Shown piece after piece: positions 40,527 to 53,924 of a stretch of 64,000 nt of DNA (the stretch's first letter is position 1; every line of letters begins with the position of its first letter). Location of the stretch: the NCBI RefSeq assembly GCF_000518085.1, contig NZ_JACX01000004.1, positions 1-64,000 of the forward strand, given 5' to 3'. Origin of the DNA: Bartonella grahamii ATCC 700132. Its GTDB lineage: Bacteria; Pseudomonadota; Alphaproteobacteria; Rhizobiales; Rhizobiaceae. Both the position numbers and the translations under genes were made by a program. Below the pieces are notes generated by a model. That model worked only from the letters and a program-made list of their open reading frames with translations, searched no databases and had not been told where the DNA came from.

Positions 40527-41378
40527 ATGGTTGAAAATCGCCCTATTTTGAAATTTCTGACCCATCTTACTCTCATTGTTGGCATTATCATTATTTTCTT
40601 TCCAGTTTATGTTGCTATCATTGCATCAACCCATAGTTCAGCAGCATTCAACTCAGGAACACTTCCTCTTTTACCTGGGAAATATACTTTGGAAAATTAT
40701 AAAACAATCTTTGGTGATGGCCTTGCACAACTCGGTCTTCCCAACCTTTGGCCACTCTTAATGAATTCACTTATTATGGCTCTTGGGATTAGTATTGGGA
40801 AAATTATTATTTCACTTTTGTCTGCTTATGCAATTGTTTACATGCGTTTTCCTTTCCGAAAAACTGCTTTTGTTCTTATTTTTGTTACATTGATGCTCCC
40901 TGTCGAAGTTCGTATTCTTCCAACCTATGAGGTTGTTGCGAAATTGGGGATGATCGACACCTATAGTGGAATGATTATTCCACTTATTGCATCTGCAACC
41001 GCTACATTTTTATTTCGCCAGTTTTTTTTGACTATTCCAGATGAACTCTTAGAGGCGGCACGTGTTGATGGTGCAGGTCCAGTTAAATTTTTTAAGGATA
41101 TTCTTCTTCCTCTTAGTAAAAGCAATATCGCTGCTTTATTTATCATTATGTTCATTTATGGATGGATACAATATCTCTGGCCTCTTATCATCACAACGGA
41201 TCAAAATCATCAAACGATCCTTATTATTTTAAAACAGCTTATTGTCGAATCACTTCAACATGATCCTCAATGGAATATACTCATGGCAGTATCGGTTGTT
41301 GCCATGGTTCCCCCTGTTCTTGTTGTTATCTTCATGCAACGGCTTTTTATCAAAGGCCTTATTGAAACGGAGAAGTAA
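40527..41378 (+). CDS. ugpE: sn-glycerol-3-phosphate ABC transporter permease UgpE
   Basis: 283-residue MalG-type permease with six membrane helices. The EAA loop reads [20 protein letters not shown] (about 172-191), and [17 protein letters not shown] near the start is typical of UgpE. It begins ten bases after ugpA and ends two bases before ugpC, so coupling within the operon is likely. It has AGGAAGT before its ATG. Confidence 0.93.
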   Translation: MVENRPILKFLTHLTLIVGIIIIFFPVYVAIIASTHSSAAFNSGTLPLLPGKYTLENYKTIFGDGLAQLGLPNLWPLLMNSLIMALGISIGKIIISLLSAYAIVYMRFPFRKTAFVLIFVTLMLPVEVRILPTYEVVAKLGMIDTYSGMIIPLIASATATFLFRQFFLTIPDELLEAARVDGAGPVKFFKDILLPLSKSNIAALFIIMFIYGWIQYLWPLIITTDQNHQTILIILKQLIVESLQHDPQWNILMAVSVVAMVPPVLVVIFMQRLFIKGLIETEK

Positions 41379-41380
41379 TT

Positions 41381-42427
41381 ATGGCCATAATCCAGTTATC
41401 AAATATAAAAAAACGGTATGACAACGGCATTCTGGTCATTGATGATTTAAACTTAACTGTTGCAGATAAAGAACTTCTTGTTCTTGTCGGTCCTTCAGGG
41501 TGCGGAAAATCAACCTTATTGCGTATTATAGCAGGACTTGAACAAGTTACCTCAGGTGAACTATGTATTGATAACGAACGTATCAATGATCGTGAACCAG
41601 CTGATCGTGATATTGCTATGGTTTTTCAAAATTATGCTCTTTATCCCCATATGACAGTTCGTGGAAACTTAGAATATGGTCTTAAAAATCGTAAAACTCC
41701 TAAAGAAGAAATTAAAAAACGCATCGCACATGCTGCAAAACTTTTGGAGATAGAATCATTTCTTGATCGTAAGCCACGACAATTATCAGGAGGACAACGT
41801 CAGCGTGTTGCAATGGGGCGTGTGATTGTACGCCAACCTCGTGTTTTTCTCTTTGATGAACCTCTTTCAAATCTTGATGCAAAATTGCGGGCGCAAATGT
41901 GTATTGAAATAAAAACACTACAGCGTTCATTAGGAACGACCAGCCTCTATGTTACCCATGATCAACTAGAAGCTATGACATTAGCTGATAGAATAGTCGT
42001 TTTGAATAAAGGAGCTATCGAGCAAATTGGAACACCAATGGAAATTTACGACACTCCAGCAACAACATTTGTTGCTGATTTTATTGGTTCTCCTCCTATG
42101 AATTTTCTTGATCGCCATGTCTTAGAACAACATTTAGGGCATTCATTTTCTTATGGCAAAGAAACTGATCTTTTAGCATTCAGACCTGAAATAATCTTAT
42201 TGGGCGAACATCCAGATAAAGGACCTGTCTTTCACACAAAAATTGAGCTTATCAAGCCTATTGGAACAGGTTGCCATGTTTTAACGCGTTGGAATAATAT
42301 CATCTTTACGATTGAAATAAAAGAACGCTTGACACACGACTATGGGCAAAAACTAAGTTTCACTGTCGCTCATCAGAATTTTCATACTTTTAACAAAAAC
42401 ACTGGAAAGCGCACAAATAATAAGTAA
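41381..42427 (+). CDS. ugpC: sn-glycerol-3-phosphate ABC transporter ATP-binding protein UgpC
   Basis: 348-residue ATPase that energises the importer. Walker [10 protein letters not shown] (37-45), Q-loop [11 protein letters not shown], signature LSGGQ (135-139), Walker B VFLFDE (155-160) and switch H193 in YVTHD, then a C-terminal regulatory/TOBE region with [14 protein letters not shown]. This is the MalK/UgpC (CUT1) type. Last gene of the operon; no clear terminator follows. Confidence 0.95.
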   Translation: MAIIQLSNIKKRYDNGILVIDDLNLTVADKELLVLVGPSGCGKSTLLRIIAGLEQVTSGELCIDNERINDREPADRDIAMVFQNYALYPHMTVRGNLEYGLKNRKTPKEEIKKRIAHAAKLLEIESFLDRKPRQLSGGQRQRVAMGRVIVRQPRVFLFDEPLSNLDAKLRAQMCIEIKTLQRSLGTTSLYVTHDQLEAMTLADRIVVLNKGAIEQIGTPMEIYDTPATTFVADFIGSPPMNFLDRHVLEQHLGHSFSYGKETDLLAFRPEIILLGEHPDKGPVFHTKIELIKPIGTGCHVLTRWNNIIFTIEIKERLTHDYGQKLSFTVAHQNFHTFNKNTGKRTNNK

Positions 42428-42879
42428 GCATTAATTGATGTGACACGACTTTCTTTTATGTTGCGTTTCGATTTTCTCGATTGTATTTACAAAATCAGGT
42501 TGTAACCGATGGGATTAAAAACAAAATTTTAAAAGTTTTGGTAATGACCCATTGTCCCATGGCGCTGAGAATGTCAAAACATTTATATGAAGAAAATGTG
42601 CATTTTCACGGTCTGTGAGAAGAATATTATTTTCAAACCTCAAACATAATAAAATCATTTTTATTATAAAAAAATATCAATATAAAATAACCATTGATTA
42701 ACTATATTTTTCTAATTTATAAATTTTTTCATAAAAAAACAATATATTATCATATGTTTCTTGATGTAATAATTTATGTAACTTATAAAAAGTAAATGAG
42801 AGAAATAGAGGGAAACAATAATTCACAGATGAGAGGGGATGCGCCCCATATCGTAGCTTTGATCCCTAACATAAGAAGT

Positions 42880-43115
42880 CTATTTGATCCAAAAAATACG
42901 ACGCTGTTCTAAATAGTCTGTACGAGAATAGGCATATTCTATTTTACTGCTGACCATATGATCTTAAATGGTTTCAGAGATCCTATAAGAGGCATCTGTT
43001 TTTTTACCAATTACATAAATTAGAGAGAAATCTGCACGCGCATGCTGCAAGTTTATTTTTTCTCATGTAAATCACTATGCAATTCTCAGCGAGGGTATCC
43101 GATCAGTTGCAAAAG
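42880..43115 (-). pseudogene. Remnant of a tyrosine recombinase (phage/island integrase), C-terminal end
   Basis: On the minus strand one frame reads DHMVSSKIEYAYSRTDYLEQ followed by RRIFWIK and stop (TAG at 42880-42882). This matches the C-terminal pattern of P4-type integrases: 'H-x-V-x-(N/S)-K-V-E-x-A-Y-x-R-(S/T)-D-x-L-E-x-R-R', including the nucleophilic Tyr in AY. Upstream the same frame continues to about 43115 but is broken by at least two stop codons. No catalytic Arg region was recognised. Confidence 0.5.
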
Positions 43116-43227
43116 AAATCACTGAGAGATAGAAGGCGCGCTTGTTTTACAATTTTCATTACTTTTAATGATAAAAGAAGATGAAACACATCTGTAACAT
43201 CCCATCGATCTTTCTATATTCTTGAGT

Positions 43228-44003
43228 TAAAAAATTGCCTATAGACCATTCTTAAACATATTTTTATGAATATGACATAAGGGATTGGTGCGAACACCTA
43301 TAAGAATCAGCAGGGACAAAGACAGTTATCTTGTTGTTTTGCAAAGCATTTTATGAAAGCTGGTATATTTTTTCAATATATTGCCAGTCTATTAATGATT
43401 TTATGGTATTGCTTTCTTATAAAGTGCGTGCTTTTTTGTTGCTTATAAATCAACCTAAACTTTATACAGCAGTATGTTTGAGACAAATATGAAGACGGCT
43501 CAGTGTTGTATTCAGTTTTTGTATATCAGAGTGGAATAAGCTTATCTTCTTATGTAATTTCTAAAATGAGGAGACAGCTTAGTTTAGGGGGAATATGAAA
43601 GCAGAAAGATAAAAAATAGTTTCTATCTTTAGCATCATCTTTTAATTTAATATTGCGACTTTCAAAAACATCTGGGCCAATGTCTCTTACATAATGGAGA
43701 CTGCGCATTGCCGAACACATTTTTTTATTACGTTCTTTGAATAGAATTACATCTCTCATACAAAACAGAATACCTAAACAGAAGGCTATTAGGTTGCCAA
43801 TTCACGCACTTGTTTTAAAAAATATTTTGCAAGGTTATTCCAACTGTTTTTTCACGCAGTCGTTTATGAGTAGTATAACATAAAATCCATTGTGTATCGC
43901 CATCTTTATACTTATAAAAATGCAAGCTGGGGCCATCATCACACTCTCTGCTAGTCTCCAACATTGCAACAATTATTGTGTTGAGACTCTTCATAAGAGG
44001 CAT
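43228..44003 (-). pseudogene. Decayed copy Y of a duplicated ~750-bp segment (unknown gene)
   Basis: Better preserved than copy X (16985-17760). Minus-strand coding pieces: a 62-codon stretch from ATG 44003 to 43815 (starts MPLMKSLNTIIVAMLETSRE, later HFYKYKDGDTQWIL) and, in another frame, 69 codons from 43759 to 43550 (starts MRDVILFKERNKKM). They are separated by a stop and a frame change. I do not recognise the family. Colinear similarity to X was found by eye and extends beyond the open stretches. Confidence 0.5.
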
Positions 44004-44361
44004 TTTTTCTTCAAGTGGTTTTTATTCATACACTCATTCTACTTGCGTGTTATAAATGGAGTTGGGTAGATAAAAATACTTTAAGAAAGAGACCCAAATG
44101 CTTCTTATGAATCGTTTCAAGTGTCGAGAGTTATTGTAAAAGAAGCGTTGGAAAATAGAATGATGCCGCTGACGATCTGGGCACCATGAGGCAATAAATC
44201 CACTTACTTTATCTATCTTAGCATCTATTGAGTATAAATTTCTCTGTAAAAGTAACTTTTTTTATATCAATATTATCAATTATAGATGTTGGGTATCATT
44301 AGTAATATAATCATAGACTTACGATTTTATGAACGCTTTTTTATCTCTTTTGTAGAAGATC

Positions 44362-45279
44362 TTAATGTTTTGTGATGGCATCAATGATGGTATTCACATT
44401 ATGTTCCATCATATCGAGATAAGTTGCTGCAGGGCCATTTTTATTTGACAATGCATCAGAATAAAGTGTCCCACCAATTTTTAAACCTGTTTCTTTTGCA
44501 ATCTGTTTTATGAGCCGGGGATTAGAGATATTTTCAACGAATAGTGCAGCTGCTTTATTCGCCTTAATTTGTTTGATAAGTTTAGCAACATCGGCTGCGG
44601 TTGCTTCAGCTTCTGTTGAAGCACTTTGGGGAGCAAGGATAGTAAAACCATATTCTTTGGCAAAATAGCCAAAGGCATCATGAGATGTGATAATGATACG
44701 TTTATCTTTAGGGATGGTAGCAATTTTTGTTTTCAGGGTATCTTGTGCTATTTTAAGTTTTTGGATGTAGGTTTCGGCATTTTTTTTGTAGCTGGTGCAG
44801 GATTGTGGATCGATTTTACAAAAAGCAGCAGCGATATTCTTCACATAGATTTTGACATTGGGAATTGTTTGCCAAGCGTGTGGATCAATAACGCTGTGGT
44901 GGTGATGGGCATTATGTTCTTGATTTTTCATTTCGAGGGAGGGAATGTTAGCGCTAACTTTGACAAGAAGTGCTTTTGTACCGCTTGCTGTAATGAGGCG
45001 ATCAATGAATCCTTCTAAATGAAGTCCGTTGATGAAAATAATTTGAGCATTTCTAAGAGCTTGAGCATCATGGGGGGTAGGTTCATAAGTGTGGGTATTC
45101 GCATTGGGACCTACAAAAGTGGTCATAGAGATATGGTTGTCTCCTACATTTTTTACGAGATCTGCGAGAATAGAAAAGCTCGCAACAACTTTGATTTTAT
45201 TGTTTGCAGAAGCAGAAAATGGAGAAAGGGAAAGCAATAAAGCTCCAAGAAGAACAAATTTTTGAGTAAACTTAGGCAC
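44362..45279 (-). CDS. znuA: Zinc ABC transporter substrate-binding protein
   Basis: 305-residue cluster A-I metal-binding protein with a signal peptide (LLGALLLSLSPFSASA). Probable metal ligands are the histidine in NTHTYEPTPHD, the one in IDPHAWQ, the one in ITSHDAFGYFAKEYGF, and the aspartate in LYSDALS. The third ligand is His rather than the Glu (TSEGAF) of manganese-type proteins, and there is a short His-rich loop HNAHHHH, both favouring zinc. It is the last gene of znuCBA on the minus strand, nine bases after znuB. Confidence 0.92.
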   Translation of the reverse strand: MPKFTQKFVLLGALLLSLSPFSASANNKIKVVASFSILADLVKNVGDNHISMTTFVGPNANTHTYEPTPHDAQALRNAQIIFINGLHLEGFIDRLITASGTKALLVKVSANIPSLEMKNQEHNAHHHHSVIDPHAWQTIPNVKIYVKNIAAAFCKIDPQSCTSYKKNAETYIQKLKIAQDTLKTKIATIPKDKRIIITSHDAFGYFAKEYGFTILAPQSASTEAEATAADVAKLIKQIKANKAAALFVENISNPRLIKQIAKETGLKIGGTLYSDALSNKNGPAATYLDMMEHNVNTIIDAITKH

Positions 45280-45288
45280 ATTTTTTCC

Positions 45289-46158
45289 TTAAAGTGAGGA
45301 GGTATAAAAGAGGTGGGGAAACCATGTTACAATAAAGCCACGTGGACTTATCAAGCAGGAAAAAAGATAAATAAATCCTGCGGCAATGATGATAGCAGGG
45401 CCGGAGGGAAGAGAAAGATGAAAAGAAAGCAGGAGACCACATACGCTAGAAATGATTCCAAAAAGAGTGGAAAGCGCGCAAATAGGGCCTAGCCGTGAAA
45501 ACCAAAAACGGGCTGTAATAGCTGGAATCATCATAATGCCAACGGAAAGTAATGTTCCTAGTGATTGAAAGCCTCCAACCAGATTCAACACCACAAGTCC
45601 AAGCAATGAAATATGAATATATTTACTCAACGGAGAGAGTGATTTAAAAAAGAGGGGGTCAAAGCTTTCTAAAACAAGTGCACGCCAAAAAATACAAAGG
45701 CTGCATAGTGTAATCAGCATTATAATAGTGATTAACCAAAGGGCTTGTGCATCAAGTGCAAGAACCGATCCGAATAAGAGATGAAGCAGCTCAATTGTTG
45801 AGTCTTTTAGAGAGATAATAATGACACCTGCCGCGAGTGCAATAAGATAAAAGACGGTCATGGATGCATCTTCTTTCTGAAAGCTATTTCGTGAAATTAA
45901 AATGGTTGCTAAAGCAACAATAATACCAGCGAAGATGCCACCAAGTGTCATAGATATGAGGGAAAAGCCACAAATCAGAAAAGCAGTTGCAACACCAGGA
46001 AGAATGGCATGAGAGATAGCATCTCCTGTCAAGCTCATTCCACGGAGCATCAAAAATACACCAACAGGACAAGCGCTAATAGACAGGAAAATAGAACCGA
46101 TAAGGGCGTTTTGCATAAATTGGAAATCAACAAAGGGGGCAAAAAAAAATGCATACAC
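45289..46158 (-). CDS. znuB: Zinc ABC transporter permease
   Basis: 289 residues with eight or nine hydrophobic segments, the ABC-3 family pattern: FMQNALIGSIFLSISACPVGVFLMLRG (first part), then MSLTGDAISHAILPGVA, and the conserved cytoplasmic region LLSVGIMMIPAITA. Middle gene of znuCBA: three bases after znuC and nine before znuA. Moves zinc across the inner membrane. Confidence 0.94.
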   Translation of the reverse strand: MYAFFFAPFVDFQFMQNALIGSIFLSISACPVGVFLMLRGMSLTGDAISHAILPGVATAFLICGFSLISMTLGGIFAGIIVALATILISRNSFQKEDASMTVFYLIALAAGVIIISLKDSTIELLHLLFGSVLALDAQALWLITIIMLITLCSLCIFWRALVLESFDPLFFKSLSPLSKYIHISLLGLVVLNLVGGFQSLGTLLSVGIMMIPAITARFWFSRLGPICALSTLFGIISSVCGLLLSFHLSLPSGPAIIIAAGFIYLFSCLISPRGFIVTWFPHLFYTSSL

Positions 46159-46161
46159 GTC

Positions 46162-46926
46162 TTATAACCTAAGAAAGAGAGGATCATTGATGGGAAGATT
46201 TTGTTTTTGTGCGCTAATAGGAAAAGAATTGGATGTGAGAGGTGGCATAACGTGATGAATAGTGTTGTTTAAAAACTGTGTTGTTTCTCCATAAAAGGTG
46301 TTTTGTTGATTAATTTGAATCATTTGGGGGAAAAATTCTTGCACGATGAGAGGGTTATGGAGTGCTGTGAGAACTGTGCGTCCTTGCTGTTGCCAGTATG
46401 TAATCAGTGCAAGAAGATCTTTTTGGGTCTTATGATCTACACCATTGAAAGGTTCATCAAGCAAAATAATATTGGCATCTTGCACAATGATACGTGCAAA
46501 AAGAGCGCGTTGTAATTGCCCGCCTGATAATGTTTCAAGCGAACGGGGTGCGAGTTCTGTAAGCCCAACCATTTCAAGCGCATTTTGAATCTTAGAATCA
46601 TAAGGGCGCTGGCTTTTCCATAATCCACAAAAAGACCACAGTCCTGTTTTTACAAGCGTTTTCACATCAATTGGAAATGTTTGATCTACATCACATTGCT
46701 GAGAAAGATAAGCAATGCGGCTTTTTTTTGGTTTTGTAATTTTTCCCTTAAGAGGTTTAATCAATCCGGCGATGGCTTTTAGCAGTGTTGATTTTCCAGC
46801 GCCATTATCACCTGTTATTGCGACCAATGAACCAGCTTTTAACTTCGCTGAAAAGTTCTTTATTGCTATTCTATTTCCATAGCCTAATGTTGTCTTATTG
46901 AAGTGCAGATCCATATTTTTTACCAT
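46162..46926 (-). CDS. znuC: Zinc ABC transporter ATP-binding protein
   Basis: 254-residue ATPase with Walker A GDNGAGKST, signature LSGGQLQRALFAR, Walker B NIILLDEPFNGVD and switch histidine in TALHN. The C-terminal tail after about residue 215 is short and polar. First gene of znuCBA, transcribed away from nrdHIEF. Its start codon lies just after a long perfect inverted repeat (46945-46999) that is the likely operator. Confidence 0.94.
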   Translation of the reverse strand: MVKNMDLHFNKTTLGYGNRIAIKNFSAKLKAGSLVAITGDNGAGKSTLLKAIAGLIKPLKGKITKPKKSRIAYLSQQCDVDQTFPIDVKTLVKTGLWSFCGLWKSQRPYDSKIQNALEMVGLTELAPRSLETLSGGQLQRALFARIIVQDANIILLDEPFNGVDHKTQKDLLALITYWQQQGRTVLTALHNPLIVQEFFPQMIQINQQNTFYGETTQFLNNTIHHVMPPLTSNSFPISAQKQNLPINDPLFLRL

Positions 46927-46944
46927 CGTTGCTTATTATTTTGG

Positions 46945-46999
46945 AAACTATGTAATAATATAACGTTTGTCAATAAAATGTTATATTATTACATAGTTT
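46945..46999. promoter_or_regulatory. Perfect 20-bp inverted repeat, probable Zur operator
   Basis: AAACTATGTAATAATATAAC (46945-46964) and its exact reverse complement (46980-46999) flank a 15-base spacer. Each arm contains TGTAATAATATAAC, itself nearly palindromic and one mismatch from the TGTTATAATATAAC form I recall for alphaproteobacterial Zur sites. The first arm begins 18 bases upstream of the znuC ATG. Two Zur dimers or one looped operator would fit zinc repression. Confidence 0.6.
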
Positions 47000-47060
47000 T
47001 GAGGACTGAAAATTTTAGTGTGAAGATCGTGGAAAATTAAAAATAATAATTGAATTCACC

Positions 47061-47097
47061 TTGACGAAAGAGAGAGAGTATATACTATATATAGTAT
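47061..47097 (+). promoter_or_regulatory. Candidate nrd promoter with NrdR-like box
   Basis: ATACTATATATAGTAT (47082-47097) is a perfect 16-bp palindrome whose core CTATATATAG fits the NrdR box consensus. TTGACG (47061-47066) is placed to act as a -35 hexamer with a TATA-rich -10 inside the palindrome, so NrdR binding would block RNA polymerase. It is about 500 bases ahead of nrdH. I did not find a second box in the usual tandem position. Confidence 0.5.
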
Positions 47098-47345
47098 CAA
47101 AATGATTGGTGATTCTAAATAAGCACAAGAGAGGGTGTTAGTGTGTTTCGTTTGGTATCTAAGTTATTTCCATTATTGTAAAGAGTTTATTGACCAAGGG
47201 CATAGCAGTATTTTTGCTGAAGGATCTCTTTTGGAAGGATTCCTTTCGTTTTTGTAATTGATTTTTGCCGTAAAAGAGTAAAACAGAGCTCTTGAAAAAC
47301 GGTAGTTTAGAACGTTAGTTTTTTAGACAGCAGGAGGGAATTGTA

Positions 47346-47429
47346 ATGCAAGAAAAAGATTGTTTTATAACTGGGGGGCTTTGCCATTTAAGTTATAGAA
47401 TGATCGCTTATTCTCATCATAGTCTTTGA
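47346..47429 (+). CDS. Possible 27-residue leader peptide upstream of nrdHIEF
   Basis: ATG 47346 has AGGAGGG at optimal distance (eight bases), a better ribosome-binding site than those of most neighbours. The ORF encodes MQEKDCFITGGLCHLSYRMI and seven more residues, with two cysteines and three histidines, and stops at 47427-47429. It lies in the long leader between the candidate nrd promoter and nrdH. Could be a regulatory upstream ORF or a small protein; no homology is recognised. Confidence 0.35.
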   Translation: MQEKDCFITGGLCHLSYRMIAYSHHSL

Positions 47430-47595
47430 AGTTATTTGATGAGGAATTCTGTTATGTTCAGGAAGCTGTGTACTATTTGAAAATAACCACATGTTTTGCG
47501 TACAATTTCTGTTTTTTTGTTATTCTTGAGTACTTATAAAATTATTAGATTGACCCTTTAGGGTTGATTATTTGGAATTGTGAAAGTTGAAGAAA

Positions 47596-47820
47596 ATGTC
47601 GATCACTATTTATAGCAAACCATCTTGTGTCCAATGTGATGCTACACGCCGTGCTTTTGATGCAAAAGGCATTCATTATCGCGTTGTTGATATTTCTTGT
47701 GATGAACAAGCATACAGTTTTGTTCAATCTCTGGGGTATCGTCAGGTTCCTGTCGTTGTTTGTGGTGAAAATCATTGGTCTGGTTTTAGACCAGATATGA
47801 TTAGTGGTCTTTGTGCTTAA
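47596..47820 (+). CDS. nrdH: Glutaredoxin-like protein NrdH
   Basis: 74 residues from ATG 47596 (an in-frame TTG at 47587 would add three). Redox motif [16 protein letters not shown] with the NrdH-type CVQC, and the C-terminal [23 protein letters not shown], which includes the WSGFRPD signature. NrdH supplies electrons to the class Ib ribonucleotide reductase, being reduced by thioredoxin reductase. First gene of nrdHIEF; its stop overlaps the nrdI ATG by one base. Confidence 0.95.
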   Translation: MSITIYSKPSCVQCDATRRAFDAKGIHYRVVDISCDEQAYSFVQSLGYRQVPVVVCGENHWSGFRPDMISGLCA

Positions 47821-48199
47821 TGGGGCTTATTGTTTATTATTCGAGTGCAACGGGTAATACAGAACATTTTGTCTCGCAACTTGGTCAACGACTCTTCAAA
47901 ATTGATAAAAGAAAGCCTTCTGCATTGGTTGGTGAACCTTATGTACTGGTTGTTCCTACATATGCAGATGGTGAAGGAAGAGGGGCAGTGCCGAAAGCCG
48001 TTATCCATTTTCTTAATGAAGCCGAGAACCGAAAATTAATTCGTGGTGTCATTGGTGGTGGGAATCGTAATTTTGGTTGTTATTATAATTTAGCAAGTAA
48101 AATCATTGCTGAAAAATGTTGTGTACCTTGCCTTTATCGTTTTGAGCTGCGTGGAACTGATGAAGACGTTCTTTATGTAAAAAAGGGATTGGAAAGATT

Positions 48200-48218
<19 letters not shown>
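47820..48218 (+). CDS. nrdI: Flavodoxin-like NrdI
   Basis: 132 residues. The FMN-binding loop is [12 protein letters not shown], followed by [17 protein letters not shown] and [17 protein letters not shown]. NrdI supplies superoxide/oxidant needed to form the Mn(III)2-tyrosyl radical cofactor of NrdF. ATG 47820 overlaps the nrdH stop, and the 3' end overlaps nrdE by 19 bases; an upstream TTG (47811) is less likely. Confidence 0.95.
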
Positions 48219-52195
<3,977 letters not shown>

Positions 52196-52199
<4 letters not shown>

Positions 52200-53272
52200 T
52201 TATTATCCATTTCCATCAGCAGTGTTGTTTGATGATCTGAGATGAGTGCATGAAGAAGCTCATCAAGGTCTCCCTCTAGAATGCGATCAAGCTTATACAA
52301 GGTTAGATTAATACGGTGATCTGTGACACGTCCTTGTGGAAAATTATAGGTACGAATACGTTCTGAACGATCACCAGAACCAACTTGGCTTTTACGAGAA
52401 GCTGAACGTTCACTTTCCGCTTTTTGTCGTTCGATATCGAATAAGCGTGCCCGTAAAATTTGAAGGGCTCGTGCTCGGTTTTGATGTTGTGATTTTTCTG
52501 CTTGTACGACCATAATTCCTGTTGGAATATGCGTGATACGAACAGCTGAATCCGTTGTATTAACATGCTGTCCTCCTGCTCCAGATGCACGCATTGTGTC
52601 AATACGAATATCTTCAGGGCGAATATCAATATCAATTTCTTCAGCCTCCGGAAGGACTGCAACGGTAGCAGCAGATGTATGGATACGTCCACCGGTTTCT
52701 GTTTCGGGGATGCGTTGCACACGATGAACCCCTGATTCATATTTCAATTTAGAAAAGACACCTTTTCCTGAGATAGTAGCAATAATCTCTTTATATCCGC
52801 CAACTTCTCCCTCACTGAGTGAAATAACTTCTACTTTCCAATGGTGAGCATGGGCATAACGTTCATACATACGGAAAAGATCACCGGAAAAAAGTGCTGC
52901 TTCTGATCCACCCGTTCCTGCTCGAATTTCAACAATAGCGTTTTTTTCATCAGCAACATCTTTAGGCAAAAGCAGAATTTGGAGTTCTTTTTCAAATTGC
53001 TCTACTTTTTTATATAACAATGGTAGCTCTTCTTGGGCAAGATTACGCATCTCTACGTCTGTTTGTTTATCATTGATAATTGTTTCTAATTCTGTAATCT
53101 CTTTGTAAAGAGCATTTAATGCGCGTATAGAGGCAATAACGGGTTGTAGTTCTGCATATTCAGAAGCTAATTTGACATATGTTTCAGCATTTGGATTAGT
53201 CGTCATTTGGCGTTCAATTATTTCAAAGCGCTTTTCAAGCTGTCTCATACGATCTTGTGGCAAAGAAACCAT
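52196..53272 (-). CDS. prfA: Peptide chain release factor 1
   Basis: 358 residues, reading UAA/UAG stop codons. The anticodon-like loop region and the GGQ motif in [18 protein letters not shown] are intact, with [18 protein letters not shown] and [22 protein letters not shown] downstream, all class-I RF hallmarks; the glutamine is the target of PrmC encoded just downstream. Length is standard for RF1. Transcribed toward prmC. Confidence 0.97.
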
Positions 53273-53494
53273 GATAATATTGGCCTAATTTTTCATAATA
53301 CAATTTTTATAATATTTTGTTGCAATGATTTTTTGTTATAATACTGACAATGAATTACCGTATAGCATCATACAAAAAGGGGTAATAGAGCAAAAAAATT
53401 TTTTTGCCAATGGAAACTATTATATCTTAAAGGTAAATTTTTATAAAACTTGATTTCCCTGAGGTATTTTATCTAATGATATATAATCACTTTT

Positions 53495-53914
53495 TTAAGA
53501 GTTTTTTTTTCCGTAAAGTTCAAGGCGGTGATGAATAATATCATAGCCAAGGGACTTTGCAATTTCCTCTTGCAGCTTTTCAATAACATCAGAATGAAAC
53601 TCGATAACTTGTCCTGTTTCTATATCAATGAGATGATCATGATGTTGCCCATCTGCTTGCTCAAAACGAGATGGACCACCACTAAAGCTATGGCGATGAA
53701 TTGTTCCATTTCCTTCTAATGTTTTCATGGTTCGATAAACAGTTGAGAGTGAAATACTCGAATCTATTTTGTTTGCACGCTGAAAAATTTCAAATGCATT
53801 GGGATGGTCATTTGTGTCAGTCAAAATATCAAGAATAACTCGTCGTTGACGTGTTACTCTTAAACCAGCTGTGCGCAATTCTTGCTCATAATTTCGCTTT
53901 TTATTCATTTTCAT
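53495..53914 (-). CDS. fur: Fur-family transcriptional regulator (Fur/Mur type)
   Basis: About 139 residues from ATG 53914; upstream ATGs at 53941 and 53995 lie inside the secA coding end and give no family similarity. Winged-helix part: [20 protein letters not shown] and [18 protein letters not shown]-terminal dimerisation and metal sites: [20 protein letters not shown] and [11 protein letters not shown], ending with [10 protein letters not shown]. This matches the Rhizobiales Fur/Mur group, in which the same protein often responds to manganese rather than iron. The gene lies immediately downstream of secA on the same strand; candidate targets in this window are speculative. Confidence 0.88.
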   Translation of the reverse strand: MKMNKKRNYEQELRTAGLRVTRQRRVILDILTDTNDHPNAFEIFQRANKIDSSISLSTVYRTMKTLEGNGTIHRHSFSGGPSRFEQADGQHHDHLIDIETGQVIEFHSDVIEKLQEEIAKSLGYDIIHHRLELYGKKNS

Positions 53915-53924
53915 AGTTTGCTTT

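Larger units (their letters stand above)
42428..44361. other. Decayed 1.9-kb island between ugpC and znuA
   Basis: No intact gene. It contains an integrase C-terminus remnant (42880-43115, minus) and decayed segment Y (43228-44003, minus), listed separately. 42428-42850 and 44010-44340 are AT-rich with nothing recognised. The island sits between two intact operons, which suggests an ancient insertion now eroding. Confidence 0.65.
46927..47595. promoter_or_regulatory. Divergent regulatory region znuCBA / nrdHIEF
   Basis: 669 bases between divergent operons. From left to right it contains a perfect 20-bp inverted repeat next to znuC, an NrdR-like palindrome with an upstream TTGACG hexamer, and a ~490-base leader before nrdH holding a 27-codon ORF. 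Each has its own entry. Confidence 0.6.
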
